A stretch of DNA of 64,000 nucleotides, from NCBI GenBank assembly GCA_014204635.1, contig JACHLS010000005.1, forward strand, positions 208,716 through 272,715, read 5' to 3'. Of this stretch, positions 16,469-25,145 are shown piece after piece. Position 1 is the stretch's first letter; each line of letters opens with the position of its first letter. Under the pieces are notes generated by a model. That model was not told where the DNA came from and did not search any database. It worked only from the letters and a program-made list of their open reading frames with translations. The DNA comes from Sporosarcina luteola. Its GTDB lineage: Bacteria > Bacillota > Bacilli > Bacillales_A > Planococcaceae. The translations under genes and the position numbers were made by a program.

Positions 16469-16973
16469 TGTCCATTCTCCCATTTACAAATTCCAATTCT
16501 TTTTTGATTAACGCGTGCTGTGGAATCAAATCGATTCCCTTCTCAAGTGCCTCTTTTGCCTTCGAGTACTCCTTCAGCTGGATATAGGTAAGACCCAATC
16601 CATAATAGATATCCGAATCTTGGATACCCTTTTCAATACAAAAAAGGAATTCACAAACTGCCTTCTTTGGATTCCCTCCAAATTCCTTCGGGGTTCTCAT
16701 TAGCCGGAAAGCATTCACTCTACGGGCGACCGTTGATTCGGGATCAAGCCTCAATGCAGTCGAGATGGTTTTTTCAAACTGCGGCAGATATTTCAACTTT
16801 TCCATGATGCCGCCGCTTTCCATTAACTTTCCATAGCTCGCCGCCAAAAACGCATAAGCTTCCCCATTGTCGGGATCTGCTTCTATGGCAAATCGAAAAT
16901 ATTGTTTTGAGGTAACGTAATCCTCCTCCATAAAACTCTCTTTTCCTTTTGTCGTCCAATAGGTTGCATTCAT
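16455..16973 (-). CDS. TPR protein, stand-alone copy of the module fused to the racemase
   Basis: 172 residues from ATG 16973 (AAGGTGGTGGG upstream). The protein is TPR helices throughout. Residues about 25-160 align by eye with the C-terminal module of the racemase fusion: 'YLPQFEKTISTALRLDPES' versus 'LLPRFEQAVQKCIELEPDS', then 'RTPKEFGGNPKKAVCEF' versus 'KIPKEFGGDLKRGIAEL', and 'GLTYIQLKEYSKA' versus 'GFTYLQLGDIEKS'. So the module was duplicated within the cluster. It may dock the pathway enzymes together; that is inference. Confidence 0.82.
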   Translation of the reverse strand: MNATYWTTKGKESFMEEDYVTSKQYFRFAIEADPDNGEAYAFLAASYGKLMESGGIMEKLKYLPQFEKTISTALRLDPESTVARRVNAFRLMRTPKEFGGNPKKAVCEFLFCIEKGIQDSDIYYGLGLTYIQLKEYSKAKEALEKGIDLIPQHALIKKELEFVNGRMDNVHN

Positions 16974-16996
16974 GTTTTCCCACCACCTTGTATTTA

Positions 16997-18355
16997 TTAG
17001 CACTTGCGAAAAATCATTCGGTTTGCTTTTTCGAACGTTCTTGGAATCGGCTTGAACTCCACGTTAAACGTAATTGAAAACAGGGCCGTCATCTCCGCTT
17101 CAATTCTAGCTTTTAAGATTTCATCCTGAATGGAAGGGTTGCGATCAATCTCAATTGTAATCGTCTCATTTTCTTCGATAATAAAGTGATACCACAGTCC
17201 AACGCCTTCGATTTTCATAAGGTAGTTCTCTAATAGAAACGGCGAATAAAATTCACCGTTGATTTCCACTTGATTTTCAAGCCTGCCTCTTAGCTGAAGT
17301 ACATCCATCTGACAGGAGCACGCACACTCCGATTTTTCCAGATAGCCGACATCCCCAGTCCGATACCTGATCATCGGCATGCCTTCGCGAAGCAGTGTGG
17401 TTACAACTAGTTCCCCCGTCTCGCCGTAATTCAGTATTCGGTCACCGCCTACTTCCACAATCTCCACCTTCACATGCCCTTCCGCTATATGATATCCGCT
17501 ATGCTCTGCACATTCGATGCCGATGACACCACATTCTGTTGAACCGTAAAAGAAAATGACATCACAACCCCACAGCTGTTCTAAACGATTTCGAAATTCG
17601 TGTGAACAGCCTTCCCCTGTCAAGATCATTCTCTTTAAACGAATATCATTCCGTATATCGATTCCGAGCCCTTCGCCCACTTCGGCGAGAAGCGCAGCAT
17701 AGGAAGGGGTGGTTGCCAATACGGTCGCCCCGTACTCTTTCATCAGTTCAAGCGACTTATCGACTGGTGCCATATATCCGCCTTTACCCAGCGACAGGAC
17801 AGTAGTGCCAAAGGAAAATTGAAACAGACGCTGGAAGCCAAGCCCTGGCAATGCAAATTCATAGGGCAGTGCGACTGCTGCTACATCGTAGTCCTTTTCA
17901 GGAAACAACGTCGTATATTTTGGCAGCAGTTCATATACGTATTGATCTGCCAGCGTAAAAGACGTATAGATGGGTTTCCCCGTCGTGCCTGAGGTCACAT
18001 GGACTTGTCCAAGTTGTCTCGGTTCCACGCACAACAGCTTGCTTTTATCCCCTCGGATGGCGTCTTTCTCGAGAAACGGCAGTCCTGAAAGGTCATCCAG
18101 TGTTCTCAATGCTCCAAAGGGCACCCCACTTTCAAGAAAGGACTCCTGGTAATAGCGATTGTTCTTTAGCGCATGTTCAAGCAAGAGATTGACCGCTTTC
18201 AGATGGTATCTCTCGATTGTAGCTTTAGGCAGCACATCAAACGACAGCCCGTCCGCTTCCAATTCGTCGAAAAAAGAGAATAGAGGTTCATAGGCAAGCT
18301 CTTCGTTGATATCGACTACCATCTTCCTCGGATATTTTGAAGTCTTGAATGTCAT
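16997..18355 (-). CDS. Phenylacetate-CoA-ligase-like adenylating enzyme A
   Basis: 452 residues, RBS GGAAGGGGA before ATG 18355. A PaaK-type member of the ANL superfamily: P-loop 'VTSGTTGKPIYTSF' near residue 118, 'FFYGSTECGVIG' near 270, and 'RYRTGDVGYLE' near 333 followed by 'CACSCQ'. A compact C-terminal domain follows. It should activate an aryl carboxylic acid to an acyl-adenylate or thioester. It is a close paralogue of the enzymes encoded at 20351 and 22467, sharing the N-terminal 'YHLKAVNLLLEHALKNNRYY' pattern. It sits between the TPR gene and the GriI-like aldolase, so it plausibly activates 3-amino-4-hydroxybenzoate. Confidence 0.85.
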   Translation of the reverse strand: MTFKTSKYPRKMVVDINEELAYEPLFSFFDELEADGLSFDVLPKATIERYHLKAVNLLLEHALKNNRYYQESFLESGVPFGALRTLDDLSGLPFLEKDAIRGDKSKLLCVEPRQLGQVHVTSGTTGKPIYTSFTLADQYVYELLPKYTTLFPEKDYDVAAVALPYEFALPGLGFQRLFQFSFGTTVLSLGKGGYMAPVDKSLELMKEYGATVLATTPSYAALLAEVGEGLGIDIRNDIRLKRMILTGEGCSHEFRNRLEQLWGCDVIFFYGSTECGVIGIECAEHSGYHIAEGHVKVEIVEVGGDRILNYGETGELVVTTLLREGMPMIRYRTGDVGYLEKSECACSCQMDVLQLRGRLENQVEINGEFYSPFLLENYLMKIEGVGLWYHFIIEENETITIEIDRNPSIQDEILKARIEAEMTALFSITFNVEFKPIPRTFEKANRMIFRKC

Positions 18356-18367
18356 GGCTTCCCCTTC

Positions 18368-19189
18368 CTATCCCTGCATTTTTAATTGAACGCAATGGTC
18401 AAGATAGATATCCATTGCCTTCTGAGGAGTAACAAAGTCATGTACTAAGCTTGAAAGCGCTTTTGACATAGCCACAGGGTACTTATCTTCAAAAATATTT
18501 CTGCCGATAGAGATGCCTCTTGCCCCTGCATACAGAGAGTCATAGATCTGGTTAAACATACCCATCAGATCACTCGATTTTTCACCTCCGGATAGGAGGA
18601 CAGGAATAGGAAACGCCTCAATCGCTTCCTTCATTTGTTCCTTTGTTCCGGCGTATTTTACTTTCACAATATCAGCACCCAGCTCACCGGCGACCCGGAC
18701 AGCGTGGGCAATGAAATTCTTCCCAGGATCCTCCGTCCTTTCTCCAAATACGTTCATCATAGCCAGGACAGGTAGCCCCCATTTATAGGCTTCATCGCAA
18801 ATGAGGCCGAAATCCTTCAACATCGCGGGCTCTTCCCTAACTCCGAGATTCACATGTACCGAAATTCCGGCAACTCCAATGCGGAGACCATGTTCAATCG
18901 TGGAAACTAGCTGTTTGAACTCTCCGTTCAAAATAAATTGAGTCGATGCGGAAAGGTGCAATAGATAATTCATAGATCTCGTTTCTTCCCCGTTGTCGAT
19001 CGCCCACTGGATTGTCCCTTTATGCGCCACGATGGATTGAAATTGATTTTCTTCCGCCATGCATACAAGTGCTGGAATGTCCGTCAGCTTACCGAACGGT
19101 CCCAGTGTTGTTCCATGATCGACAGGAAAAAAGATGGCATTCCGTGAAATCGGATGAAACAAACGATTCATTCTTAGAGCTTTATTCAA
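18368..19189 (-). CDS. GriI/DhnA-like class I aldolase (aminohydroxybenzoate precursor synthase)
   Basis: 273 residues from TTG 19189, with GGGGAG 5 nt upstream. Sequence is the DhnA/FbaB class I aldolase family: 'FFPVDHGTTLGPFGKL' at 20-34, 'AGISVHVNLG' at 108-116, the Schiff-base strand 'GADIVKVKYAG' with likely Lys176, 'VLLSGGEKSSD' at 197-207 and the phosphate loop 'GISIGRNIF' at 225-233. GriI condenses aspartate-4-semialdehyde with dihydroxyacetone phosphate to the C7 amino sugar phosphate precursor of 3-amino-4-hydroxybenzoate. Close archaeal relatives serve the alternative aromatic pathway. The adjacent GriH-like gene makes the GriI reading strong here. Confidence 0.85.
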   Translation of the reverse strand: MNKALRMNRLFHPISRNAIFFPVDHGTTLGPFGKLTDIPALVCMAEENQFQSIVAHKGTIQWAIDNGEETRSMNYLLHLSASTQFILNGEFKQLVSTIEHGLRIGVAGISVHVNLGVREEPAMLKDFGLICDEAYKWGLPVLAMMNVFGERTEDPGKNFIAHAVRVAGELGADIVKVKYAGTKEQMKEAIEAFPIPVLLSGGEKSSDLMGMFNQIYDSLYAGARGISIGRNIFEDKYPVAMSKALSSLVHDFVTPQKAMDIYLDHCVQLKMQG

Positions 19190-19216
19190 TTTAGCTCCCC
19201 ACCTTACTCTTCAATT

Positions 19217-20341
19217 TTAGTTCTCCAAGATCTTCTCCTGAATTTTTACGCCGACGTGCCTTCCCGGTTCACATACGTACCCCAAAATCTCATCGCCGAC
19301 CTTGAAAGTTGTTGCATTCTTAGGTCTTCCTTCTCCATCAAATATCCGAATATGCCAATCATCCTGAACAATTGTATTCATGCTCTTCCCTTCATATTCA
19401 GCTTCAATTAACAAAAGCGGCCTCACTTCAATTTTCATTCTGCCGATGTTCACTTCCCTAAGATTACCGGCTACGTCAATGACAAATACTTTGTTTCCAG
19501 CCTTCAAATCTGTCATGTATTCTGTCGTATCGTTCGGACACCACACGTAGCTGTGAACAGCTCCGGCGTTTACTCGGAATGGCCTGGTGTTCATATACGG
19601 CAAGTAATGCGTTTCACTGCACACGAGGAACCCGCCGCTAGATGTGGAACCTACAATCATTGCCTCTTCCATTGTCAAGAGACTAGTCGTATCGATGCAA
19701 GCCCGCTCTCCCGGTCCCAAATGAACCACATTCGTCACCTTCGCCTTCACGAGTGGCAACGTCGTATTCTTGGCATTTTCCAGTGCAAGATTCAATTGCG
19801 AAATGACTTCCGCTCTGCCCGTGTCAATCAAAAATCCGTCACACCCAACTTCCATCACTTCTTTTGAGACGACGGCATCGCTGACGGTTTGGACAAATTT
19901 CAGAACTTCTGTATCGCTATTCTGCAGTTTTGCAATGACCAGCTCAAGCGGAATATTCGTCTCATCTTTGAATTCAACAAGCAGGTAATTATAAGCTCCG
20001 CCTTCTTCGCAAGCCTTTAACATGGAGGCTTCATCCTCAATGTACACGTAAAGTCCGGTTTGCAGATTTTCAGATAATGCCAGTTTCAGTGCGTCTGCAT
20101 CGGGAGAAACGATGACAACATCGCCCTGTTCCTGTTCATCCCGGTTCAAATAGGTTTGCAGACCCTCCACCGTTCGGACGTAAATGCCGATGGTTAGCCG
20201 ATCCGAGTGCAACAGCCCCCCGGTTTGTTCCGAGTCATAGAGTATCCCATTGAAATTATAGGATTGGTTGATCAGCGCAATCAGTTCAGGATCCTTCTTT
20301 CCTTGATTTCGCGCGTCATACCAGATTATTCGCTCCCTCAT
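19217..20341 (-). CDS. GriH-like 3-dehydroquinate synthase II family enzyme
   Basis: 374 residues, RBS AGGAGG 5 nt before ATG 20341. It matches the archaeal-type dehydroquinate synthase II (AroB') family: N-terminal 'IIWYDARNQGKKDPELI', central 'VVHLGPGERACIDTTSLL' near 210, 'MIVGSTSSGGFLVCSE' after it, 'NTRPFRVNAGAVHSYV' near 255 and the C-terminal 'GYVCEPGRHVGVKI'. In Streptomyces griseus the homologue GriH turns the GriI product into 3-amino-4-hydroxybenzoate without oxidation. Gene order aldolase-then-synthase in one operon is the known signature of that route. Bacillales use a conventional AroB for shikimate, so this is a specialised-metabolism copy. Confidence 0.86.
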   Translation of the reverse strand: MRERIIWYDARNQGKKDPELIALINQSYNFNGILYDSEQTGGLLHSDRLTIGIYVRTVEGLQTYLNRDEQEQGDVVIVSPDADALKLALSENLQTGLYVYIEDEASMLKACEEGGAYNYLLVEFKDETNIPLELVIAKLQNSDTEVLKFVQTVSDAVVSKEVMEVGCDGFLIDTGRAEVISQLNLALENAKNTTLPLVKAKVTNVVHLGPGERACIDTTSLLTMEEAMIVGSTSSGGFLVCSETHYLPYMNTRPFRVNAGAVHSYVWCPNDTTEYMTDLKAGNKVFVIDVAGNLREVNIGRMKIEVRPLLLIEAEYEGKSMNTIVQDDWHIRIFDGEGRPKNATTFKVGDEILGYVCEPGRHVGVKIQEKILEN

Positions 20342-20350
20342 CGCAGCCTC

Positions 20351-21691
20351 CTATTTTTCTAGCCAAACCCTTTTTACTTTACCGGGATTGCGCAAGACTT
20401 TTTCTACTACCTCGACATCACAATCCATGTTGATATGAAATTCAAAAGATGAGTTGATTTGCTCCGCGAGTAATTCGCGATCTATGTTTTCATGAAATGG
20501 TTCGACTTCCACCTTTAATAGCCGATCCTTTACGATGAACCGGTACCAATTCCCGACTCCGTCTACTTGCATAAGAATATTTTCGAGGTAGAACGGTGAA
20601 AACTCGCCTGATTCAATTTTGATCTGCTCGATATTCCGTCCGCGCAAACAAAGCTTCGGCAGGCTGACTCCGCAGGCACAACCGCTCTCTTCGATAAAAC
20701 CGATGTCTCCTGTCCGATATCTGACGAGCGGCATCCCTTCCCGGAGCAATGTCGTTACGACAATTTCCCCTTGTTGTCCAGCTTCCAATGGCTCCAAAGT
20801 TTCCTCATCCACAATTTCAACGTAAAGATGGCCTTCCGCTAAATGGAAACCATCCTGTTCTACGCATTCCAGTCCGACCAACATCGCTTCAAGCGAGCCG
20901 AATAAAATGGTAGAAGTGCATCCCCAAAGCAATTCGATCCGTTTCCTGAAATAATGGGAAGTGCCTTCGCCCGTCAGGAAAATATGCTTGAGAGTAAAAT
21001 CGTTTTGTATGTCCAATTGAAGGGCTTGTGCCTGTTCGTGAAGAAGGATTGCATAGGAAGGAGTTGTGACTAAAATTTCAGCTTCCCAGTCTTTCATGAA
21101 TTGAAGGGCGATTTCAGGTTCGGAATAAGCACCGCCTTTTCCAACAGGAAGGATCGTACAATTTAAAAGATGCTGAAATTCGTGGTGAAAGGTTAATGCG
21201 GAAGAGCTCATTTCATAAGGAAGGGCATTGGCTACAACCTTATTCTTCACTCCTCCCATCAGTGTTGGATATTTCGGGGCAAAGTAATAAGAATAGAGTT
21301 CATCCATTGTATGGCCAATGTAACTTGGTTTCGACCCTGTCGTTCCGGTGGATTTGCAAATATGAGCCAGTTTCTTTTTCGTTACAAGTTCTTTATAATG
21401 ATTCCTCAAATCATCTTTCACTAAAAATGGTACATCTCGAAGATTATTTATTTGAAATTCGGTTTCCGGATCATAACCTGCCATTTGCAGCCTATCCCGG
21501 TAAAATGGATTGTGTTCCCATACATAAGAAAGTAAATGTTGTATAGCAACACGATGGTATTCTCTTACATCCTCTCTCGGCATCGTCTCGATTGAGGCTC
21601 CGTCTTCCTCCAAGCTCTGAAACCACCGCTGGATGCTGATCAGATGGTACTCGTCCCTCGAAATTTGGAGAGGTTTGGTCAGCAATGGCAT
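20351..21691 (-). CDS. Phenylacetate-CoA-ligase-like enzyme B with a degenerate core motif
   Basis: 446 residues, a paralogue of enzymes A and C. The P-loop is 'CKSTGTTGSKPSYIGH' (Thr for Ser at the second position) and the usual Y-G-S-T-E-C-G block reads 'LFGSLEAMLVG', losing the Thr-Glu-Cys pattern that contacts AMP. The later 'RYRTGDIGFIEESGCACG' block is normal. So adenylation may be weakened or the protein may have taken on another task, such as acyl transfer or condensation. RBS GTGGGGGTAGGG before ATG 21691. It lies 2 nt after the amidohydrolase gene and 9 nt before the GriH-like gene. Family call firm, activity uncertain. Confidence 0.83.
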   Translation of the reverse strand: MPLLTKPLQISRDEYHLISIQRWFQSLEEDGASIETMPREDVREYHRVAIQHLLSYVWEHNPFYRDRLQMAGYDPETEFQINNLRDVPFLVKDDLRNHYKELVTKKKLAHICKSTGTTGSKPSYIGHTMDELYSYYFAPKYPTLMGGVKNKVVANALPYEMSSSALTFHHEFQHLLNCTILPVGKGGAYSEPEIALQFMKDWEAEILVTTPSYAILLHEQAQALQLDIQNDFTLKHIFLTGEGTSHYFRKRIELLWGCTSTILFGSLEAMLVGLECVEQDGFHLAEGHLYVEIVDEETLEPLEAGQQGEIVVTTLLREGMPLVRYRTGDIGFIEESGCACGVSLPKLCLRGRNIEQIKIESGEFSPFYLENILMQVDGVGNWYRFIVKDRLLKVEVEPFHENIDRELLAEQINSSFEFHINMDCDVEVVEKVLRNPGKVKRVWLEK

Positions 21692-21693
21692 CG

Positions 21694-22470
21694 TTACCCT
21701 ACCCCCACTTCAGCTTTTAACAAGCGAAGAATGTTTTTGCTGAAAATATAGTCCTTCTTATCATCAGAAATCGGCAGCCTCTCAATTTTCACCTTTTCTA
21801 CATAGGGATCTGAAAGAGGAAATTCAGAGCCATAAATTATTTTTTCATGACCGCTTTTCTCCACAGCCAATTCAATGGCCAAGTAGTTTGCAGAAGACGT
21901 TTCCAAATAGACATTATCCATTGAGGAGGCAAGTTCAATCGCTTCAATGTCCAATGGACCGAACCCCATATGGCCAATAATGAACGTTGTCCCCGGAAAT
22001 TCTTGTGCCAACTTTCCTAATGCCGCCGTGCTTGCACTCGCATGGAAAATTGTATGTGTATAAAAGGGGATATCCAACTGTCCACATAGATCCGCTAACG
22101 CCTTAGATGTTTTGCCGAGCAAGGAAAATTGATGAACCATCGGGGCCATCTTGAGACCATGAAATCCTTGGCCCACCATAGCCTCCAGCTGTGTCAGCAC
22201 CTGTTCCTGCTTATTCATCATATTCACATTGCAAAACCCGTAAAACAACTCTGGATAATGGGTCATCAGGCTTAACACATAGTCGTTATTTGCCTCCGGT
22301 TTCTCGGGTTTGTCTTTGCCGGTTACATAGTTTGTCATTTTCCTGACATCGACCATCCCACCCGGAAACAGAACCGTTTTATCAATGTTTGAAAACTTCA
22401 TCGTCTCCTTTAATTTTTCCACACTGATATAGGGCATTTCCGCGATATGCGCATGTCCATCAATAATCAT
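21694..22470 (-). CDS. Amidohydrolase family 2 (TIM-barrel metal hydrolase)
   Basis: 258 residues, overlapping the preceding ligase gene by 4 bases (ATGA), with RBS GGGGAGAGG. Metal-binding landmarks of amidohydrolase_2 are present: 'DGHAH' (His6, His8), 'FYTHT' (His139), 'IIGHMG' (His167) and 'YGSEFP' (Glu216, where most relatives have Asp). The nearby Lys107 is in 'GLKM'. In the nataxazole pathway an amidohydrolase-superfamily protein is proposed to close the benzoxazole ring, so here it may cyclise an aryl ester or amide of aminohydroxybenzoate. Hydrolysis or decarboxylation of an aromatic acid is the alternative, since ACMSD-type decarboxylases share the fold. Confidence 0.85.
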   Translation of the reverse strand: MIIDGHAHIAEMPYISVEKLKETMKFSNIDKTVLFPGGMVDVRKMTNYVTGKDKPEKPEANNDYVLSLMTHYPELFYGFCNVNMMNKQEQVLTQLEAMVGQGFHGLKMAPMVHQFSLLGKTSKALADLCGQLDIPFYTHTIFHASASTAALGKLAQEFPGTTFIIGHMGFGPLDIEAIELASSMDNVYLETSSANYLAIELAVEKSGHEKIIYGSEFPLSDPYVEKVKIERLPISDDKKDYIFSKNILRLLKAEVGVG

Positions 22471-23852
22471 TTCCTCTTCTCCCCTTTGAAATAGACTCGA
22501 TTCACCTTGGAATAATCCCGCTCGATCCGATCAACAATTTCAACCTCGCAAACAATTCCCCCAGCCGTGTACATATGCCGTTTCACTTGACCGGACAATT
22601 CTTCTGCATCAACCCCATTCGGATTTTCGATTTGAATTGTTAATTCCTCGTCTTCTACAACGAAACGAAACCATAAGCCGACATCGGGATTCATAAGAAG
22701 GAAGTGCTCCAGCAAAATAGGTGAATAGTCGATTCCTTCAATGGATAAGGTGCCTCCTTTTCTGCCGCGTAAATGCAGCCGTTTCAGCTTATTCTTTGAC
22801 TGTTCACCTGCTTCCTGAACAAAACCGATATCACCGGTCTTATAGCGAATGAATGGCATGGCTTCCCTAAGAAGGGTCGTTATGACGATCTCTCCTATTT
22901 CACCATCTTCTACAGGCATATTTGTTTCATCGATAATTTCTACAAGAACGTTGCCTTCCAGTATTTGATAGCCTTCCTCAATCGCATGTTGGATTCCTAC
23001 AAGACCACACTCAGTGGAGCCGTAGATTTGATGTATCTCACAATTCCATAGTTCTTTGAGCCGTGTAATGAACTGCGGTGAGCACCCTTCTCCTGTCAGC
23101 ATCAGTTTACGGACGCGAATGTTTTCTCCTATGGAGCAGCCCATCATTGCGGCCTGCTCAGCCAGTAAAGCAGCATAGGAAGGTGTTGTTATAAGTATTG
23201 AAATCTGGAATTCGTGAAGGGCATCTACCGTTTTATCCAAGGGGGCCATATAGCCGCCTTTTCCAAGTGATACGATTGCCGCACCGAAAATGAACTGATA
23301 CAGTCTGTGGAAGCCTAAAGCAGGTTGGGCAAATTCATACGGCAATGCGATTCCTACAACATCATGGGATGAGTCGCCGTCATAGACAGTGGGGTAAAAA
23401 GGGATGGCATCATGGGCGTATTGATCATTAAAAGTAAGTGCATTGTAAATGGGTTTGCCTGTTGTGCCAGAGGTGAGGTGGTATTGCGTAATTTTAGCTC
23501 GTTCTACGGATAGAAGAATATCTCGGTTGCCTTTTAATAAATTTTTCTCTAGAAGAGGAATCCTGTGGATGTCAGCCAAATGAGGTATGTCAGGTTGTGT
23601 GAACCCATGTTCGCGCAGTTTCTCTCGATAATATTCGTTATTTTCCCAAACATACGCTAAAAGTAGATTGAATGCGGATAAATGATAGGACTCCTTCTCT
23701 CGCTTACTTAAACTCTCAATCGTATGTCCGCAATCATGGACATTTGCAAAGAAACGGTTTAATTCTTCAAAAACGGTTGCTTCCAGACTTCTTTCAAACA
23801 AATTGGGCTTGTCCCGCAGCGAATGCAGCAATTCAATGTTCCTCCTTTTCAT
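22467..23852 (-). CDS. Phenylacetate-CoA-ligase-like adenylating enzyme C
   Basis: 461 residues, starting at the ATG that abuts the stop of the preceding gene. Core motifs are intact: 'LTSGTTGKPIYNAL' near 139, 'IYGSTECGLVGIQH' near 288, 'RYKTGDIGFVQEAG' near 352. Unlike enzymes A and B it lacks the C-A-C cluster after the last motif. The N-terminal half ('YHLSAFNLLLAYVWENNEYY') aligns with A and B, so the three arose by duplication. Likely substrate is one of the aromatic acids made by the cluster. The weak RBS (AAAGAGAAAG) suggests coupling to upstream translation. Confidence 0.85.
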   Translation of the reverse strand: MKRRNIELLHSLRDKPNLFERSLEATVFEELNRFFANVHDCGHTIESLSKREKESYHLSAFNLLLAYVWENNEYYREKLREHGFTQPDIPHLADIHRIPLLEKNLLKGNRDILLSVERAKITQYHLTSGTTGKPIYNALTFNDQYAHDAIPFYPTVYDGDSSHDVVGIALPYEFAQPALGFHRLYQFIFGAAIVSLGKGGYMAPLDKTVDALHEFQISILITTPSYAALLAEQAAMMGCSIGENIRVRKLMLTGEGCSPQFITRLKELWNCEIHQIYGSTECGLVGIQHAIEEGYQILEGNVLVEIIDETNMPVEDGEIGEIVITTLLREAMPFIRYKTGDIGFVQEAGEQSKNKLKRLHLRGRKGGTLSIEGIDYSPILLEHFLLMNPDVGLWFRFVVEDEELTIQIENPNGVDAEELSGQVKRHMYTAGGIVCEVEIVDRIERDYSKVNRVYFKGEKRK

Positions 23853-25076
23853 CTACTTTCTCTTTTCAATATATATCGGTTTCGTGCTAATTTCCCGATC
23901 CAGTAACACGGAAAGGTCAAGGAGGGGTTCAGAGAGAGAAATTGCAATAGTTCCAGGTATGTTATATTGTCTAAAATGGTCTTCAATTACTTCTTTTGAA
24001 TCCAGAAAGGGTTGTGCAAATTGAAGGATTGCATAAAATCCGTTCTCTTGTTCTTGGATCTTCCAGGCGATCGGAACGGGATCCAACGCGTAAATGGCTT
24101 CCTGAAAATCGCACAGGTTAACAGCTATCCCATCGATGGTTAGGCAATCTGCCGCCCGTCCAAAATGCCGTATTTCTTTCTCAAGGGAACCACATGCACA
24201 TGTGGACTCGTGGAGGGACACCAAATCCTCGGTCACATACCGCAACAAAGGCGTTCCTTCCTTAGTGAGGGTCGTGATCACTCCAATCCCGATCTGGCCC
24301 AAATTCACTTCAGCTTCTAATAAAGAATTCAGCACTTCCAAATGATAGTGTGTTTCAGACAAATGAAGCTTCCCAAACTTGCACATTCTTGCGATATTCC
24401 CAGTTTCTGTCGAACCGTATAAATTGTAGACCGGTCGTCCCCATAGCTTTTCCAAATGCGCTTTCCTCTTCGGGGACATCAATTCCCCTGCAACTAGAAT
24501 ACCTCGCAGCTTAGGGAACGCCTCCAGAGGATTAATCGACATCTGCCGTGCTGTCTCAGCCAGCAGCTCCAACTCCCTCGGTATGCCCGCAAATACGGTT
24601 GCTTCAAGCTCCGCCATCAACTGAAGTACCTTTGGATACGTCGTCACCGTATTCCGGCTGCTCACTGGAATGACACCTGCATCCGACTGATAGGCTGCAT
24701 GCAGAACGAGATAAGCAGGAAGAAACAGAGAAAAAGGAAAACGGATAAGTACTAGATCGTCAGCAGTGAACTGGATGCCTGACTCCCCAATGTCCCGTCC
24801 GCCGATCTCCAAATCCCGTTTTGTATACCACGAAGCAGATGGGATACCGGTCGTCCCCGAAGACTCGTGGAAATGGCTGATGCGTCTCCTCTCCACAGCG
24901 AGGAGGTCAAACATGGACAGCGATCTCAGTTCGTCCTTTGTCGTAAAAGGAAGCCCCTTGAAAGGTACCTCTGGACTCACACTCTCCAACTTTTTCTTAT
25001 AGAAAGGGGCCTGCTGTACTCGTTCCAACAAAACACCCACATCTATTTCCCGGTCACTTCTGACTTCCACTCCCAT
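23853..25076 (-). CDS. Phenylacetate-CoA-ligase-like enzyme D, first gene of the cluster
   Basis: 407 residues. I chose ATG 25076 because GGGGG sits 6 nt upstream; ATG 25082 would leave no spacer. It is the most divergent and shortest of the four PaaK-like proteins, lacking the N-terminal block shared by A-C. Motifs: 'ESSGTTGIPSASWYT' near 73, 'NLYGSTETGNIARM' near 217, and 'RYVTEDLVSLHESTCACG' near 275, in which the usual T-G-D is T-E-D. The Asp that binds ribose is still present. Being nearest the promoter, it may activate the starter acid. Specificity cannot be read by eye. Confidence 0.82.
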   Translation of the reverse strand: MGVEVRSDREIDVGVLLERVQQAPFYKKKLESVSPEVPFKGLPFTTKDELRSLSMFDLLAVERRRISHFHESSGTTGIPSASWYTKRDLEIGGRDIGESGIQFTADDLVLIRFPFSLFLPAYLVLHAAYQSDAGVIPVSSRNTVTTYPKVLQLMAELEATVFAGIPRELELLAETARQMSINPLEAFPKLRGILVAGELMSPKRKAHLEKLWGRPVYNLYGSTETGNIARMCKFGKLHLSETHYHLEVLNSLLEAEVNLGQIGIGVITTLTKEGTPLLRYVTEDLVSLHESTCACGSLEKEIRHFGRAADCLTIDGIAVNLCDFQEAIYALDPVPIAWKIQEQENGFYAILQFAQPFLDSKEVIEDHFRQYNIPGTIAISLSEPLLDLSVLLDREISTKPIYIEKRK

Positions 25077-25145
25077 TGGCATCCCCCATTCTTTTTTGCT
25101 TAATTAATAAAAGACTATTAAACTTTCACTTTATAATTACAAGCG

